DNA of 64,000 nt from Ectopseudomonas toyotomiensis (GCF_900115695.1 NZ_FOXK01000013.1:106648-170647), one strand, 5' to 3'. Counted from the stretch's first letter, positions 1 through 9,445 are shown. Made by a program: numbers and translations. The notes: generated by a model not told the origin, from the sequence alone.

Positions 1-2
1 TG

Positions 3-512
3 CCTCAAGGCGTCCTGCTACCTGACTACGCCTATACGAACCAGGTCATCAGCCGATTCTTCGAATCGTTTACGAAGAAGATCCAGTACCACCAGGAACG
101 AGTGGCTGATCGTGGCTATTCGCGTGGCTGCAAAGTACGGTACGTCTGGTCGAGAGAAATAGGTCAGGCAGGCCGGCAGCATTATCACCTGCTGATCCTG
201 TTGAACCGCGATGCCTATTACACCCTGGGGCTGCTGCGCTCAGAGAGGGTCAACATGATCAGCCGGATAGAAGAGTCATGGGCCAGTGCACTGCGGTTGT
301 CGAAGCATGAGGTCGACGGGCTGGTACATATCCCCGACAATCCAACGTATCGGATAGATCGGCATCCCCGTATGCGGAAGGTTGCATGGTCAGAACACAA
401 GGTTCTTGTTGATGAGCTACCGGATCTGTTCCACCGGGCCAGCTACCTGTGTAAGAAAGCGACCAAGTCCTACGGGGATCGTCAGCGAGGATTCGGTACC
501 AGTCGAGGGTAG
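3..512 (+). CDS. Inovirus Gp2-like (YagK/YfjJ C-terminal domain) protein, 5' end outside window
   Basis: The reading frame is open from base 3 to the stop at 510-512 (169 residues visible), so the start lies left of the window. It closely matches the C-terminal part of the 232-residue protein at 44404-45102, including the HYHLLILLNRDAYY segment and the ending KKATKSYGDRQR-F-TSRG. The HxH-hydrophobic motif followed by a Tyr pair resembles the core of HUH-type replication proteins, but catalysis is an inference. Genes of this family occur in inovirus-like prophages and genomic islands. The partial extent is a window effect; the frame itself is intact. Confidence 0.8.
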   Translation, partial: PQGVLLPDYAYTNQVISRFFESFTKKIQYHQERVADRGYSRGCKVRYVWSREIGQAGRQHYHLLILLNRDAYYTLGLLRSERVNMISRIEESWASALRLSKHEVDGLVHIPDNPTYRIDRHPRMRKVAWSEHKVLVDELPDLFHRASYLCKKATKSYGDRQRGFGTSRG

Positions 513-783
513 TGGCTAGTTCGCCTTTGCGACCATTAACTCAGACCAGCGAGTGGTGTAGGCGGGGGATAGCAGTTTTCTTCGCATAGCCCACTCGACT
601 GGCTTGGCGATGCGTCCTGGCTGCAGCGTTCCACGTCCTCAGCAGTTTTTGATAGCTTCCATGGGGCACAGGATCATTTTCACATGCCAATGCTCGTTCC
701 TTTATCATCCATGCACTTTGCATGGATGGTGGGCCTAAAGGCCCCCTGTGCCGCCTTGGCAGCAGTGATCGGAACAGCCCTAT
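513..783. other. Non-coding stretch with a 21-bp palindrome
   Basis: No convincing gene lies between the Gp2-like stop and the methyltransferase stump. The only clear structure is a perfect arm palindrome at 707-727 (ATCCATGCA, CTT spacer, TGCATGGAT), about 57 bases upstream of the ATG at 784. It has no T-tract, so it is more likely an operator or a remnant of regulatory DNA than a terminator. Confidence 0.4.
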
Positions 784-1233
784 ATGAACGCCGTAGAAAT
801 CGAACAAGCTATCACCGACCTGGCCAGCCAGCCGTTTGACCGGGTCGAGTTCCCTTATGCCTTCCTGCAGGCTTTCGGTAACAAGGAAACCACCCTCAAG
901 CGCCTGCGTTCGGGTGCAACCAATAAGTCCGATCTGGGCGGCGTACTGCAGACCAGCAATATCCATTTGGCTGTGTGTGAGCCAGGCAAGGTCACCGAAA
1001 CCCTGGCGGCACTGAAGGCCAGCCCCGCGACGGCCCGTGCCAAGGCTAAATATGTGCTCGCTACCGATGGCGAGACGCTGGAAGCTGAGGAGCTGGAAAG
1101 CGGCGAGACGGTCGCCTGCGACTACCCGCAGTTTCCTCTTGTGTCAGCTCACCGCTCGTTACCTATCTGGATGGCGAATGCAATCTGCGCTCAGTCGAGT
1201 TGCACCTGCACCCACCCTGTCAAGTTGGGCTAG
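784..1233 (+). pseudogene. Truncated class I SAM-dependent DNA methyltransferase (N-terminal stump)
   Basis: Residues 1 to about 118 (MNAVEIEQAITDLA through the SGETVACDYPQFP segment) resemble, from memory, the N-terminus of large class I DNA methyltransferases of restriction-modification or defence systems. After that the sequence turns into an unrelated 30-residue tail and stops. Such proteins normally exceed 900 residues and no catalytic motif is present here, so the gene is a remnant. The break lies near 1138. Another frame just after it (about 1141-1215) reads VTYLDGECNLRSVELHLHP, which may belong to a different gene joined at the junction. The copS stop lies only 36 bases past this ORF. 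Confidence 0.5.
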
Positions 1234-1268
1234 CGGTTAGCTGTAGCCTACTTACCGCCAGACCGGCA

Positions 1269-2645
1269 TTATCTGGGATGGGGCAATTCGATGTGAAAGC
1301 CCGTGAGGCTAGCCGCTGAGGTGCACCAGATGCGGCCTTTGTGAGCCTCAATGATGGATCGGGTGATTGCAAGCCCGAGCCCGGCGTTGCTCGGGCTGCC
1401 CTCCCGCCGAGCGGGGTCAACCCGGTAAAAACGGTCGAAGAGCTTCTCTAGATGCTCTGAGCTGATTGTGTCCCCTGGGTTCTCGATACTGAAGGTAGTG
1501 GAGTCCTCTGTCTCGCGGATCAGAACCGAAATTGTCTGTCCCGCCGGCGTGTAGCGCAGCGCATTGGACAGCAAGTTGGATAGCGCGCGATCAAGCATCA
1601 GCCGATCTCCCAGCACTTGGCCTTTGCCTGTGAGCGATAGCTCAATGCCGCGCTCTTCGGCCAGAAGGTGGTAGTAGTCAAACAGCTTGAAGACTACGTC
1701 AGCCAGTTCGATCCTGGCCTGCTCGGGGATGATCAGGCCATTATCAGCCTTGGCCAAGAACAGCATGTCATCAATCATCCGAGACATGCGCTTCAAGTCC
1801 TCCAGGTTGGAGTACAGATTCTCCTCATAGGCATTGATATCGCGTTTTTTACTCAGCACGACCTCGGTGTGGGTCATCAGATTGCTGACTGGAGTTCGTA
1901 GCTCGTGGGCAATGTCGGCCGAAAAATTGGAGAGCCTAACGAAGGTATCCTCTAGCCGAGCCAACATCGCATTGAAGGAGAGAACCAGTTGCTTAAGTTC
2001 CCGCGGCACTGGTTCGAGAGGGATTCGCTCCTGTAACGAGCGAGCGGACATCCCGGAGGCCACATGAGTGACTTGCCGCAGAGGCCTAAGGCCGCTGCGA
2101 GCAACCACCCAGCCGAGTGCGGCACTGAACAGGGCGCTGATGACCAATCCAATCCAAAACCATCGTTGCAGCGTGTCGAAAAAGTGTGTGTGATTGGTGA
2201 CGTCAAGAATCAGCAACGCAGTGAGCGGCTCAGCCTGATCGGCTACCGAGATTTGCTCCGTCATGCCACGGTACATGTGTTGGCCGTTCTGCCACTCCCA
2301 CATGCTCTGCTCATTTGCACGTCTGAAACGCTCAGGTACTTCGACTGCTCTGGGGTCGGAAAACAGTACAGAACCGTCACTGGCCAGGATAGTGGCGGCC
2401 AGATCCTGATGGGCTCCCAGCAAAGCTCGCAACTGCGGTAATTCTTCCGAAAGGCTCGCTTCACCGCGAGCATTGTTGAGGATATGTTTGGCGGATTCGA
2501 GTTTCTCCACCAGGGCCTGCCGATCCAGCATCTTGAAGTGGTGCTGGCTGAGCATATTGAAACTCAGCCCTGCTACCGTCAGGACTGCAATTACCGCGGA
2601 CATGAACATCAGGCTCATGCGTGCGGTCAGCGAAAGGTGCTTCAT
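1269..2645 (-). CDS. copS: Heavy-metal sensor histidine kinase CopS
   Basis: Membrane sensor kinase of the CopS/CusS/IrlS family (458 residues). There are two transmembrane segments (about 12-33 and 160-182) around a periplasmic sensor loop, then a HAMP region, the H-box DIAHELRTP that carries the phosphorylated His, an N-box (LLSNALRYTP) and a G-box (NAGLGLAITRSI). The ATG at 2645 is preferred to the GTG six bases upstream because a GGAG lies 5 bases before it. The gene overlaps or abuts copR, so they form one operon read leftwards. It probably senses periplasmic copper and phosphorylates CopR. The assignment to copper rather than zinc rests on the neighbours to the right (cupredoxins, Cu-ATPase). 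Confidence 0.88.
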   Translation of the reverse strand: MKHLSLTARMSLMFMSAVIAVLTVAGLSFNMLSQHHFKMLDRQALVEKLESAKHILNNARGEASLSEELPQLRALLGAHQDLAATILASDGSVLFSDPRAVEVPERFRRANEQSMWEWQNGQHMYRGMTEQISVADQAEPLTALLILDVTNHTHFFDTLQRWFWIGLVISALFSAALGWVVARSGLRPLRQVTHVASGMSARSLQERIPLEPVPRELKQLVLSFNAMLARLEDTFVRLSNFSADIAHELRTPVSNLMTHTEVVLSKKRDINAYEENLYSNLEDLKRMSRMIDDMLFLAKADNGLIIPEQARIELADVVFKLFDYYHLLAEERGIELSLTGKGQVLGDRLMLDRALSNLLSNALRYTPAGQTISVLIRETEDSTTFSIENPGDTISSEHLEKLFDRFYRVDPARREGSPSNAGLGLAITRSIIEAHKGRIWCTSAASLTGFHIELPHPR

Positions 2646-2647
2646 AT

Positions 2648-3325
2648 TCACTCCGGAGCATCCATCATGTATCCCATGCCGCGGGCGGTATGAATCAGCT
2701 TGAGATCGAAATCGTCATCGATTTTTGCGCGTAGCCGGCGTACCGCAACCTCAATGACATTGGTGTCGCTGTCGAAATTCATGTCCCAAACCTGAGAGGC
2801 AATCAGCGACTTCGGGAGCACCTCGCCGCGCCGGCGCAGTAGCAGTTCCAGCAGTGAAAACTCCTTCGCGGTCAGGTCAATTCTTTTCCCGCCACGGATC
2901 GCACGCCGCTTCATCAGATCGACTTCCAGATCGGCAATTTTCATGGTGGTCTGCGTCGGCGAACCATTACCTCTGCGCAACAGCGTTCTGACCCTGGCCA
3001 GAAGCTCTGAGAAAGCAAATGGCTTGATCAGGTAGTCGTCCGCACCCAGCTCCAACCCTTTTACGCGGTCTTCCACACCATCGCGTGCCGTCAAGAACAG
3101 TACGGGGACGTCTTTTCCTGCTGCGCGCAACATGCGCAGCACTTCCCAACCGTCCAGCCCAGGCATCATTACATCCAGAATTAGCAGGTCATAGGCTTCG
3201 CTAAGTGCATGCTGAAGGGCATCTGTACCGGTCATAACCCGGTCGACATTGAACCCAGCCTCGGTGAGACCTTGCTGGAGGTACGTACCGGTTTTGGGTT
3301 CGTCTTCAGCTACCAGTAGTTTCAT
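2648..3325 (-). CDS. copR: Response regulator CopR (OmpR/PhoB class)
   Basis: 225 residues: a receiver domain starting MKLLVAEDEPKTG with the phospho-acceptor Asp in LILDVMMPG and the conserved Lys in LIKPFAF, followed by an OmpR-type winged helix (DLTAKEFSLLELLL through HTARGMGYM). The ATG at 3325 is chosen because the extra five residues upstream are atypical for the family. It is the first gene of the leftward copRS operon. A TTAC-N5-TGTAAT box at 3390-3404 lies between it and the rightward gene at 3532, which fits autoregulation and divergent activation. CopR, CzcR and CusR cannot be told apart by sequence alone. Confidence 0.9.
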   Translation of the reverse strand: MKLLVAEDEPKTGTYLQQGLTEAGFNVDRVMTGTDALQHALSEAYDLLILDVMMPGLDGWEVLRMLRAAGKDVPVLFLTARDGVEDRVKGLELGADDYLIKPFAFSELLARVRTLLRRGNGSPTQTTMKIADLEVDLMKRRAIRGGKRIDLTAKEFSLLELLLRRRGEVLPKSLIASQVWDMNFDSDTNVIEVAVRRLRAKIDDDFDLKLIHTARGMGYMMDAPE

Positions 3326-3389
3326 GTGTGCAGACTCCAAAAGTCGGGTGGCCTGAGTTTGCAGGCAAACCGCGGCCCCAACCAGAAGC

Positions 3390-3404
3390 TTACGAAAATG
3401 TAAT
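3390..3404 (+). promoter_or_regulatory. Putative CopR/CzcR-type box
   Basis: TTACGAAAATGTAAT lies between divergent copR and the secreted protein at 3532. It fits the 15-bp pattern T[T/G][A/T]C-N5-TGTAAT that recurs before many metal genes in this window. Binding is inferred, not shown. Confidence 0.6.
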
Positions 3405-3531
3405 TCTGACTTCAGCTCACTGACAGGGTGGCTTGTCTAGGGTGCAAGCATGAGTACTAGGTTGTGCTCTCGGCCCTCGACAGACCAAAAGCAGAGGTGC
3501 CGGCCATAGTTTGCACTGATGGAGACTGCCC

Positions 3532-3891
3532 ATGAAATCGCTGAAACCTTTGCTTCTGGTTGGTTCGCTACTGCTGTCTTCCATGGCTTGGGCCGAAGGG
3601 GGCAGCGACCGTGTATTCGAGCGCATCCAGCAGATGCGCGACAAAGCAGAAGCCGTGCTGATCCAGGCGGAGAAGGCCCCGGTCGGCGAGCGGCATGTGC
3701 ACATGAAGGAGCATATGAACATGCTCGAAGACATCATGAGCCAGCTGCACAACGAACATCCCGCGCCAAACATGTCTGCCGAAGAGCATCTGGCCTGGAT
3801 GGAAAAGCATGACAAGCTGGTAGACGACGTGCTGGCTCAAATGATCCGCGAGCACAAGCTAATGATGGCCGACAAAGAGTGCCATCGATAA
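3532..3891 (+). CDS. Periplasmic PtrA/DUF2790-like small protein, probably copper-induced
   Basis: 119 residues with a clear signal peptide (MKSLKPLLLVGSLLLSSMAWA) followed by EGGSDRVFERIQQMRDKAE. The mature N-terminus resembles the EGGADR start of the two other small proteins in this window (30584 and 37133), which belong to the PtrA/DUF2790 group linked to copper. The remainder is His/Met-rich (HVHMKEHMNMLED, EHLAWMEKHDK) and predicted helical, so it could bind copper in the periplasm. It has its own upstream box (3390-3404) and terminator (3939-3965), so it is probably monocistronic. The molecular function is not known to me. Confidence 0.7.
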   Translation: MKSLKPLLLVGSLLLSSMAWAEGGSDRVFERIQQMRDKAEAVLIQAEKAPVGERHVHMKEHMNMLEDIMSQLHNEHPAPNMSAEEHLAWMEKHDKLVDDVLAQMIREHKLMMADKECHR

Positions 3892-3938
3892 GGATTTTCC
3901 CATCTTCCAGGCCTTCCGTGATTGCTCCTTTGGCCTAG

Positions 3939-3965
3939 CGGCGCCTTTATGGCGCCGTGCTTTTT
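3939..3965 (+). terminator. Rho-independent terminator after the PtrA-like gene
   Basis: Stem CGGCGCC / GGCGCCG with a TTTAT loop, followed by TGCTTTTT. It lies 48 bases after the stop at 3891. Confidence 0.8.
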
Positions 3966-3971
3966 CCCAGC

Positions 3972-3986
3972 TGACGCAATTGTAGT
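3972..3986 (+). promoter_or_regulatory. Putative CopR/CzcR-type box before first cupredoxin
   Basis: TGACGCAATTGTAGT followed by TTT, 72 bases before the ATG at 4058. It matches the shared 15-bp pattern except for a G in the final TGTAAT half. Confidence 0.5.
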
Positions 3987-4057
3987 TTTGGGGTCAGCGG
4001 CCTGGCAGCAAGCGGGGAATAGCATGAGATTTCCAGCACCCATCTCGAGGTCTCACC

Positions 4058-4615
4058 ATGAAACACTTACCCCTTAAACTGCTGATCAGCACTCTGTTCA
4101 TCAGCACCACCTTTCCGGCATTTGCCGAGGTCGGCGGCAGTAGCAATGGCATTGGGCAGCAGGCCCAGGCGACGCCAGCGACTCGTACCATCTTGGTAAA
4201 GATGGACGACATCAACTACAGCCAGAAAACGATCGATGTGAAGCCAGGTGAAACCGTGCGCTTCGTTCTGAAGAACGAGGGCGCGTTGATGCACGAGTTC
4301 AACATCGGGCAGGCAGCGTCCCAGCTGGAGCACCAGCGCAAGATGGCGTCCTTGTTCAAGGACGGCACACTGACCCCGACCGGCATGGCCGAGCGCATTG
4401 TCTGGCATGAGCGTTATGGCACGGGAGACTCCAACCCTCCAGGCTATCCGGAAGTCATCAAAGCCAAGCATGACGACCCGAACGCGGTTCTCGTCGAGCC
4501 CGGCACAACCAAAGAGTTCGTGTGGACCTTCCCTAAGGCGGGCAGTTTGAGCTTCGCCTGTACATTGCCTGGGCATTACCAGGCGGGGATGGTCGGTGAG
4601 TTTGCTCTGCGTTAG
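4058..4615 (+). CDS. CopI-like periplasmic cupredoxin
   Basis: 185 residues with a signal peptide (to about FPAFA, residue 23) and one cupredoxin domain. The candidate type 1 copper ligands are the His in the MHEFN segment and the Cys, His and Met in ACTLPGHYQAGM near the C-terminus, the normal His-Cys-His-Met arrangement. Core strands such as VKPGETVRFVLKNEGA are typical of the copper-tolerance cupredoxins CopI/PcoE-like. It is one of two adjacent paralogues (next at 4763), each with its own upstream box, so they may be separately transcribed. Likely role: periplasmic copper binding or oxidation. Confidence 0.82.
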   Translation: MKHLPLKLLISTLFISTTFPAFAEVGGSSNGIGQQAQATPATRTILVKMDDINYSQKTIDVKPGETVRFVLKNEGALMHEFNIGQAASQLEHQRKMASLFKDGTLTPTGMAERIVWHERYGTGDSNPPGYPEVIKAKHDDPNAVLVEPGTTKEFVWTFPKAGSLSFACTLPGHYQAGMVGEFALR

Positions 4616-4671
4616 TCCGGCATCGGTGCTACCCGTTGGCCGCGAGCTGGGGAGCACCGATCTGACGAACC

Positions 4672-4686
4672 TTACTGCGATGTAGT
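4672..4686 (+). promoter_or_regulatory. Putative CopR/CzcR-type box before second cupredoxin
   Basis: TTACTGCGATGTAGT followed by TTT, 77 bases before the ATG at 4763. It has nearly the same position and the same G variant as the box before the first cupredoxin, consistent with duplication of gene and promoter together. Confidence 0.5.
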
Positions 4687-4762
4687 TTTCACGTCAGCGT
4701 ACCGCCAGCTGCACCTCATTAGCATCGGGACTCATCCCTCCTCAACACCTCAGAGGCACACC

Positions 4763-5296
4763 ATGAAACTCAGACCCGCTTTCATACTCACCACCCTTGG
4801 CTTGCTGCTCAGTGCTGCCAATGCGCTGGCCAGCCCGGGCCACAAGAAAGACAGTATTGGGCAACCGGGAGACGGTCAGGCAGTAGATCGCACCATCGAA
4901 GTCCGGATGGGGGACATCTTCTTCGAACCCAAAGCAATGGAGATCAAAGCAGGCGAGACAGTTCGCTTCGTCCTGAAAAATGACGGTGCACTGCTACACG
5001 AATTCAATCTTGGCAAAGCGGCATCCCATGCCGCGCACCAGAAAGAGATGGCCGCGATGTTTCAGAACGGCACGCTGTCCCCTACAGGTGCACATGACAT
5101 GAGCAATATGGGCCATGCCATGGGCGGCATGAAGATGGTCGGTATGGAACACGATGACCCCAACAGTGTTCTTGTCGAACCTGGAGCACGCGAAGAGCTG
5201 ATCTGGACCTTCTCCGCCGCCACCGAACTGGAGTTCGCCTGCAATATTCCAGGACATTATCAGTCGGGAATGGTCGGTAAGGTGACCGTACGCTGA
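4763..5296 (+). CDS. CopI-like periplasmic cupredoxin, second copy
   Basis: 177 residues, paralogous to 4058-4615: signal peptide ending near ANALA, then IKAGETVRFVLKNDGALLHEFN and the C-terminal ACNIPGHYQSGM with the Cys-His-Met ligands. Unlike the first copy it carries a Met/His insertion (HDMSNMGHAMGGMKMVGMEHDD, spanning about residues 112-133) that could bind extra Cu(I). The divergence within a shared fold suggests an old duplication rather than a recent one. A DUF2933 protein and a copper ATPase follow in the same direction. Confidence 0.82.
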   Translation: MKLRPAFILTTLGLLLSAANALASPGHKKDSIGQPGDGQAVDRTIEVRMGDIFFEPKAMEIKAGETVRFVLKNDGALLHEFNLGKAASHAAHQKEMAAMFQNGTLSPTGAHDMSNMGHAMGGMKMVGMEHDDPNSVLVEPGAREELIWTFSAATELEFACNIPGHYQSGMVGKVTVR

Positions 5297-5375
5297 CGTT
5301 TATTGATACTCGCCAACTCCGTCCAGTCTGAGACACCTATACTGATCCGGCCGCCATTGAAACGAGGCTATTGTC

Positions 5376-5624
5376 GTGGACCATACCCATCACACCAGTA
5401 CCACTGAGCCGCCTTTTTGGAAGAGCAAGATTGGCATTGCGCTGATCATGCTGGCCGTAATCGGCATCTTCTATGTAGCGCGTGAGCATTACGGTCATCT
5501 TTCGCAGGCCCTGCCGTACCTCATCCTGCTGCTATGCCCGCTGATGCATCTGTTTGGCCACAATCACGGCGGGCACTCCCACTCCAGCAGCACCGCTGTT
5601 TCCAAGGACGAAGAAAGGACATAG
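5376..5624 (+). CDS. DUF2933 small membrane protein, His-rich ends
   Basis: 82 residues beginning at a GTG (ACGAGG about 8 bases upstream). The N-terminus is His-rich (DHTHHT), there are two hydrophobic helices (about 18-34 and 45-60), and the tail is GHNHGGHSHSS. This matches the DUF2933 family often found beside copper P-type ATPases. The stop is 5 bases before the ATPase start, so the two are co-transcribed and probably co-translated. Role unknown; metal delivery to the ATPase is a reasonable guess. Confidence 0.75.
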   Translation: MDHTHHTSTTEPPFWKSKIGIALIMLAVIGIFYVAREHYGHLSQALPYLILLLCPLMHLFGHNHGGHSHSSSTAVSKDEERT

Positions 5625-5629
5625 ATCGC

Positions 5630-7993
5630 ATGCAAAAGACCTCCTGCCATCATGACCAGGATCATTCACATAACTCGCACGCCCACTCCGAGAGCCAGCG
5701 CGACCTGGTGTGTGGCATGGAGGTCAAACCTGATGGCCCTTATCGCGAGAGCTTTGAAGGGAAGGCCTATCATTTCTGCAGTGCGAAGTGCCTAGAGAAA
5801 TTCCAAGCAGATCCTCATCAGTACATGAGCCATCAGTCTCATGGGGAGCATCACCAGCACGCGACTCCAGCACCCACATCGACACCTGTAGGTGCTGAAT
5901 ACACCTGCCCGATGCATCCAGAAATCCGTCAACCGGCTCCCGGAAACTGCCCGATCTGCGGGATGACGCTGGAACCTGTCATCCCGGAGCTGGAAGAGGA
6001 GGAAAATCCAGAGCTGAAGGACTTCTCGCTGCGGTTCTGGTGGACCCTACCGTTGACCGTCATCGTGACCGTATTGGCGATGGCCGGCCATTCCTTGCAA
6101 CTGTTTCATGGCACGACCCAGAACTGGGTCGAGCTGGCTCTGGCGACGCCCGTGACGCTATGGGGTGGCTGGGTATTCTTCACCCGCGGCATTGACTCCA
6201 TCCGCCACCGCAGCCCCAACATGTGGACCCTGATCGGATTAGGAACTGCAGCCGCCTACCTCTACAGCGTGGCAGCCACCCTGGTGCCGCAGTGGTTCCC
6301 GGCGGCCTTCGTTCAGGATGGACGCATCGGCGTCTACTTCGAGGCCGCCGCGGTGATCATCTCGCTCACGCTGTTGGGCCAGATGCTCGAACTCAAAGCC
6401 CGCTCGCAGACCTCTGCCGCCATTAAGTCACTGCTGGGATTGGCCCCCAAGACTGCCCGGCGCATCAGGCCTGACGGCCAGGAAGAAGATATTCCGCTGA
6501 CCCACGTCCATCAGGGTGACCACTTGCGTGTCCGGCCGGGCGAAAAAGTCCCGGTGGATGGCACCGTGCTGGAGGGCGAGAGCGCTGTCGACGAGTCGAT
6601 GCTCACCGGCGAGCCGGTGCCCGTCACCAAGCGGGCAGGGGATACCCTCATCGGTGCCACCCTGAACACCCACGGCAGTCTGGTGATGGAAGCGCAGAAG
6701 GTGGGCGCCGAAACCATGTTGTCGCAGATCGTCCAGATGGTGGCTAAGGCCCAGCGCTCCAAGGCGCCCATGCAGCGTATGGCCGATGCCGTTGCAGGGT
6801 ATTTCGTGGTGGGGGTGATCCTGATCGCGATCCTGACATTTTTTGGCTGGGGGTTGTTCGGGCCGGAATCAGGTTGGGTATTTGGCCTGATCAACGCCGT
6901 GGCCGTACTGATCATTGCCTGCCCATGCGCCCTGGGCTTGGCAACGCCGATGTCGGTCATGGTCGCGACCGGCAAGGCCGCCAGCAGCGGTGTGTTGTTC
7001 CGTGATGCCAGCGCTATCGAGAACCTCTGCAAAATCGACACTTTGATCGTCGACAAGACCGGGACCCTGACGCAGGGGCGGCCGACCTTTCATAGTGCAG
7101 AGGGAACCGGTTCGTTCGACTCGGTCGAGGTTCTGCGCTTGGCCGCAAGCCTCGACCAGGGCAGCGAGCATCCGCTGGCTCATGCCATTGTCGATCATGC
7201 GCGTGAACAGGGTCTTGCCTTGGTGAAACCGGAGACCTTCGAGTCTGGCTCAGGTATTGGTGTGCGCGGACAGGTCGATGGCCATCAACTGCAGCTCGGG
7301 AACACAGCGTTGATGGAGGAGGCGGGCGTCGATATTACTTCGCTGCGTAACCGTGCAGAGCAACTGCGCCTGGAGGGTATCAGCATCATCTATCTGGCCG
7401 TAGATGGTCGCCTGGCGGGTCTCCTGGCCGTTTCCGATCCAATCAAACCGACCTCCCAACAGGCTGTTGCTCAACTCCAGAACGCTGACGTGAAGGTCAT
7501 CATGGCCACTGGCGATGGCCTCACCACAGCAAGGGCCGTGGCGAATCAGTTAGGCATCGAGGAGGTGCATGGCGAGGTGAAACCGCAGGACAAGGAGAAA
7601 TTAGTCGCCGAACTGCAGAGCTATGGCCGGCGTGTTGCCATGGCAGGCGACGGCATCAACGATGCGCCGGCCTTGGCCAGGGCCGACGTAGGCATCGCCA
7701 TGGGCACGGGCACCGACGTGGCGATGAACAGCGCCCAAGTGACCCTGGTCAAGGGAGACCTGATGGGCATCCTGCGGGCGCGCACCTTGTCGGTGGCCAC
7801 AGTGAAGAACATGAGGCAGAACCTTGCCTTTGCGTTCCTCTACAACTCGATGGGAATCCCGCTTGCAGCGGGGCTGCTGTACCCGTTGACGGGGCATCTT
7901 CTGTCGCCCTTGATTGCTGCGCTGGCGATGAGTGTCAGCTCCGCGTCCGTGGTGTTTAACGCCTTACGGCTGCGGCAGTCACGGATCGATTAG
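5630..7993 (+). CDS. Cu(I)-exporting P1B-type ATPase with YHS and heavy-metal-binding domains
   Basis: 787 residues. The N-terminus has His-rich HDQDHSHNSHAHSE, a YHS-like domain (DLVCGM to CSAKCLEKF, about 25-56), and a heavy-metal-binding zinc-finger-like unit YTCPMHPEI...CPICGM (about 92-112) in place of classic CxxC HMA domains. The ATPase core shows TGEPVP, the membrane CPC motif at C431-P-C433, phosphorylation DKTGT at D475, an HP motif (SEHPLAHA) and hinge GDGIND at 673-678. The ATG at 5630 is chosen over an upstream in-frame ATG because that one lies inside the previous gene. Function: pumping Cu(I) from cytoplasm to periplasm. Confidence 0.92.
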   Translation: MQKTSCHHDQDHSHNSHAHSESQRDLVCGMEVKPDGPYRESFEGKAYHFCSAKCLEKFQADPHQYMSHQSHGEHHQHATPAPTSTPVGAEYTCPMHPEIRQPAPGNCPICGMTLEPVIPELEEEENPELKDFSLRFWWTLPLTVIVTVLAMAGHSLQLFHGTTQNWVELALATPVTLWGGWVFFTRGIDSIRHRSPNMWTLIGLGTAAAYLYSVAATLVPQWFPAAFVQDGRIGVYFEAAAVIISLTLLGQMLELKARSQTSAAIKSLLGLAPKTARRIRPDGQEEDIPLTHVHQGDHLRVRPGEKVPVDGTVLEGESAVDESMLTGEPVPVTKRAGDTLIGATLNTHGSLVMEAQKVGAETMLSQIVQMVAKAQRSKAPMQRMADAVAGYFVVGVILIAILTFFGWGLFGPESGWVFGLINAVAVLIIACPCALGLATPMSVMVATGKAASSGVLFRDASAIENLCKIDTLIVDKTGTLTQGRPTFHSAEGTGSFDSVEVLRLAASLDQGSEHPLAHAIVDHAREQGLALVKPETFESGSGIGVRGQVDGHQLQLGNTALMEEAGVDITSLRNRAEQLRLEGISIIYLAVDGRLAGLLAVSDPIKPTSQQAVAQLQNADVKVIMATGDGLTTARAVANQLGIEEVHGEVKPQDKEKLVAELQSYGRRVAMAGDGINDAPALARADVGIAMGTGTDVAMNSAQVTLVKGDLMGILRARTLSVATVKNMRQNLAFAFLYNSMGIPLAAGLLYPLTGHLLSPLIAALAMSVSSASVVFNALRLRQSRID

Positions 7994-8094
7994 ACCTTGC
8001 GGTAGCTAACATCGTTTGCCTCGGTCGACGAAGGGCAAGCTGACGCCATTTCATCGTAGGGGCATTCCCCATCGCCCACGACATAGCAATCTAA

Positions 8095-8118
8095 GAGCCT
8101 CGCCATCAGGCGAGGCTC
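8095..8118. terminator. Strong hairpin between convergent genes
   Basis: GAGCCTCGCC / GGCGAGGCTC with an ATCA loop, between the rightward ATPase stop (7993) and the leftward oprD stop (8133). T-tracts are poor on both sides, so it may act bidirectionally or mainly protect 3' ends. Confidence 0.6.
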
Positions 8119-9445
8119 CTCTTGGGGCTAGCTCAGAGTATCGGCAGGCTGTAGCTGACGATCAGGCGGTTCTCGTCCTGGTCGGCGGCGCTGGTGTTGC
8201 CACGCAGGCTGGCGTTACGCCAGGAGAAACCGAGGCCTTTGAGGGCACCGTCCTGAAGCACGTAGTCGAGGCGGAAGTCGCGTTCCCATTCCTTCTTCTC
8301 GCCGTCGGCCGAATCGATGTTGTCGCCGGATAGATAGGTGACAGTGGCCTTCAGACCTGGTAGGCCGGCCTTGGTGAAGTCGTAGCCGTACTCGGCCAGC
8401 TAGGTGCGCTCGCCGGCACTGGCGAACTTGCCGATCTGCCGGTCGGTGATCAGGTAGGCGGTGGCGCCGTCGCCCTGGTTCAGGTAGGGGAAGTTGCTGT
8501 CGCCGGAGACTTCCTGGTAGCCGGCGCTCAGCCCGTGGCCGCCGAGGCTGTAGGTGAACAGGGCGCTCCAGGTGTCGTTGTCCACTTCGCCCTTGGTGAT
8601 CGCCTTGCCGGCCGCGTTCAGACCGTAGTAGCCAGTGCTGGCATAGCCTTTGGCCACCCCGGCGGCGCTGTCGTTCTTGCCGTCGGCGTCGCTCTTGAAG
8701 TAGCGCAGGTCGGATTTCAGCGCGCCCGGGCCGATGGCCAGGCTGTGGGTCAGGCCGAGGAAGTGCTGGCGGTAGAACTCGTTCAGCTCGCCGTAGTAGT
8801 ACTGCGCCAGCAGGTCCTTGCCGATCTTGTAGTCGCCACCGGCGTAGTAGAACTTGTTGCTGAACTGGCCGGTCTTGGCGTTGTTGGCTCCGGAGATGGA
8901 CAGGCCTTCGTTGTTGCTCGAACTGCGCCCCTTGGCGTGTTCCAGCTGGCCGCCGACCAGGGTCAGGTTGTCGATCTCGGCTGAAGTGATCTGGCCACCC
9001 TCGAAGGTCTGCGGTAGCAGGCGACCGTCGCTGAAGGTGACCACCGGCAGCTTGGGCTGCAGGGTACCGATGCGTGCCTCGGTCTTCGACAGACGCACCT
9101 TGCCGGTCAGCCCCAGGCTGCCGAAGTTGTCCACCGCGCGACCGTTCTCGTCGGTGGGGAACACGGTGCCGCCGTATTTGCTGGAGTCGGGGTTGTAATG
9201 GCGACCCTTGCCGGAATCCAGCTTGACGCCGAGCAGGCCGAGAGCGTCGACGCCGAAGCCGACGGTCCCCTCGGTGTAGCCGGAGATGTAGTTGAACTGG
9301 AAGCCCTGACCCCATTCTTCCTGGGTGTTGGCCGCTTCGTTGCGGGTGTCCTGATTGATGTAGAAATTGCGCAGGCCGAGGCTGGCCTTGCTGTCTTCGA
9401 TGAAGCCGGCGGCATATACATGCTGGCTCAAAAGTCCCAGTGCTA

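Noticed and set aside
541..966. A leftward gene before the methyltransferase stump
   Set aside because: The frame overlaps the better supported rightward frame and shows no signal, domain or ribosome binding site.
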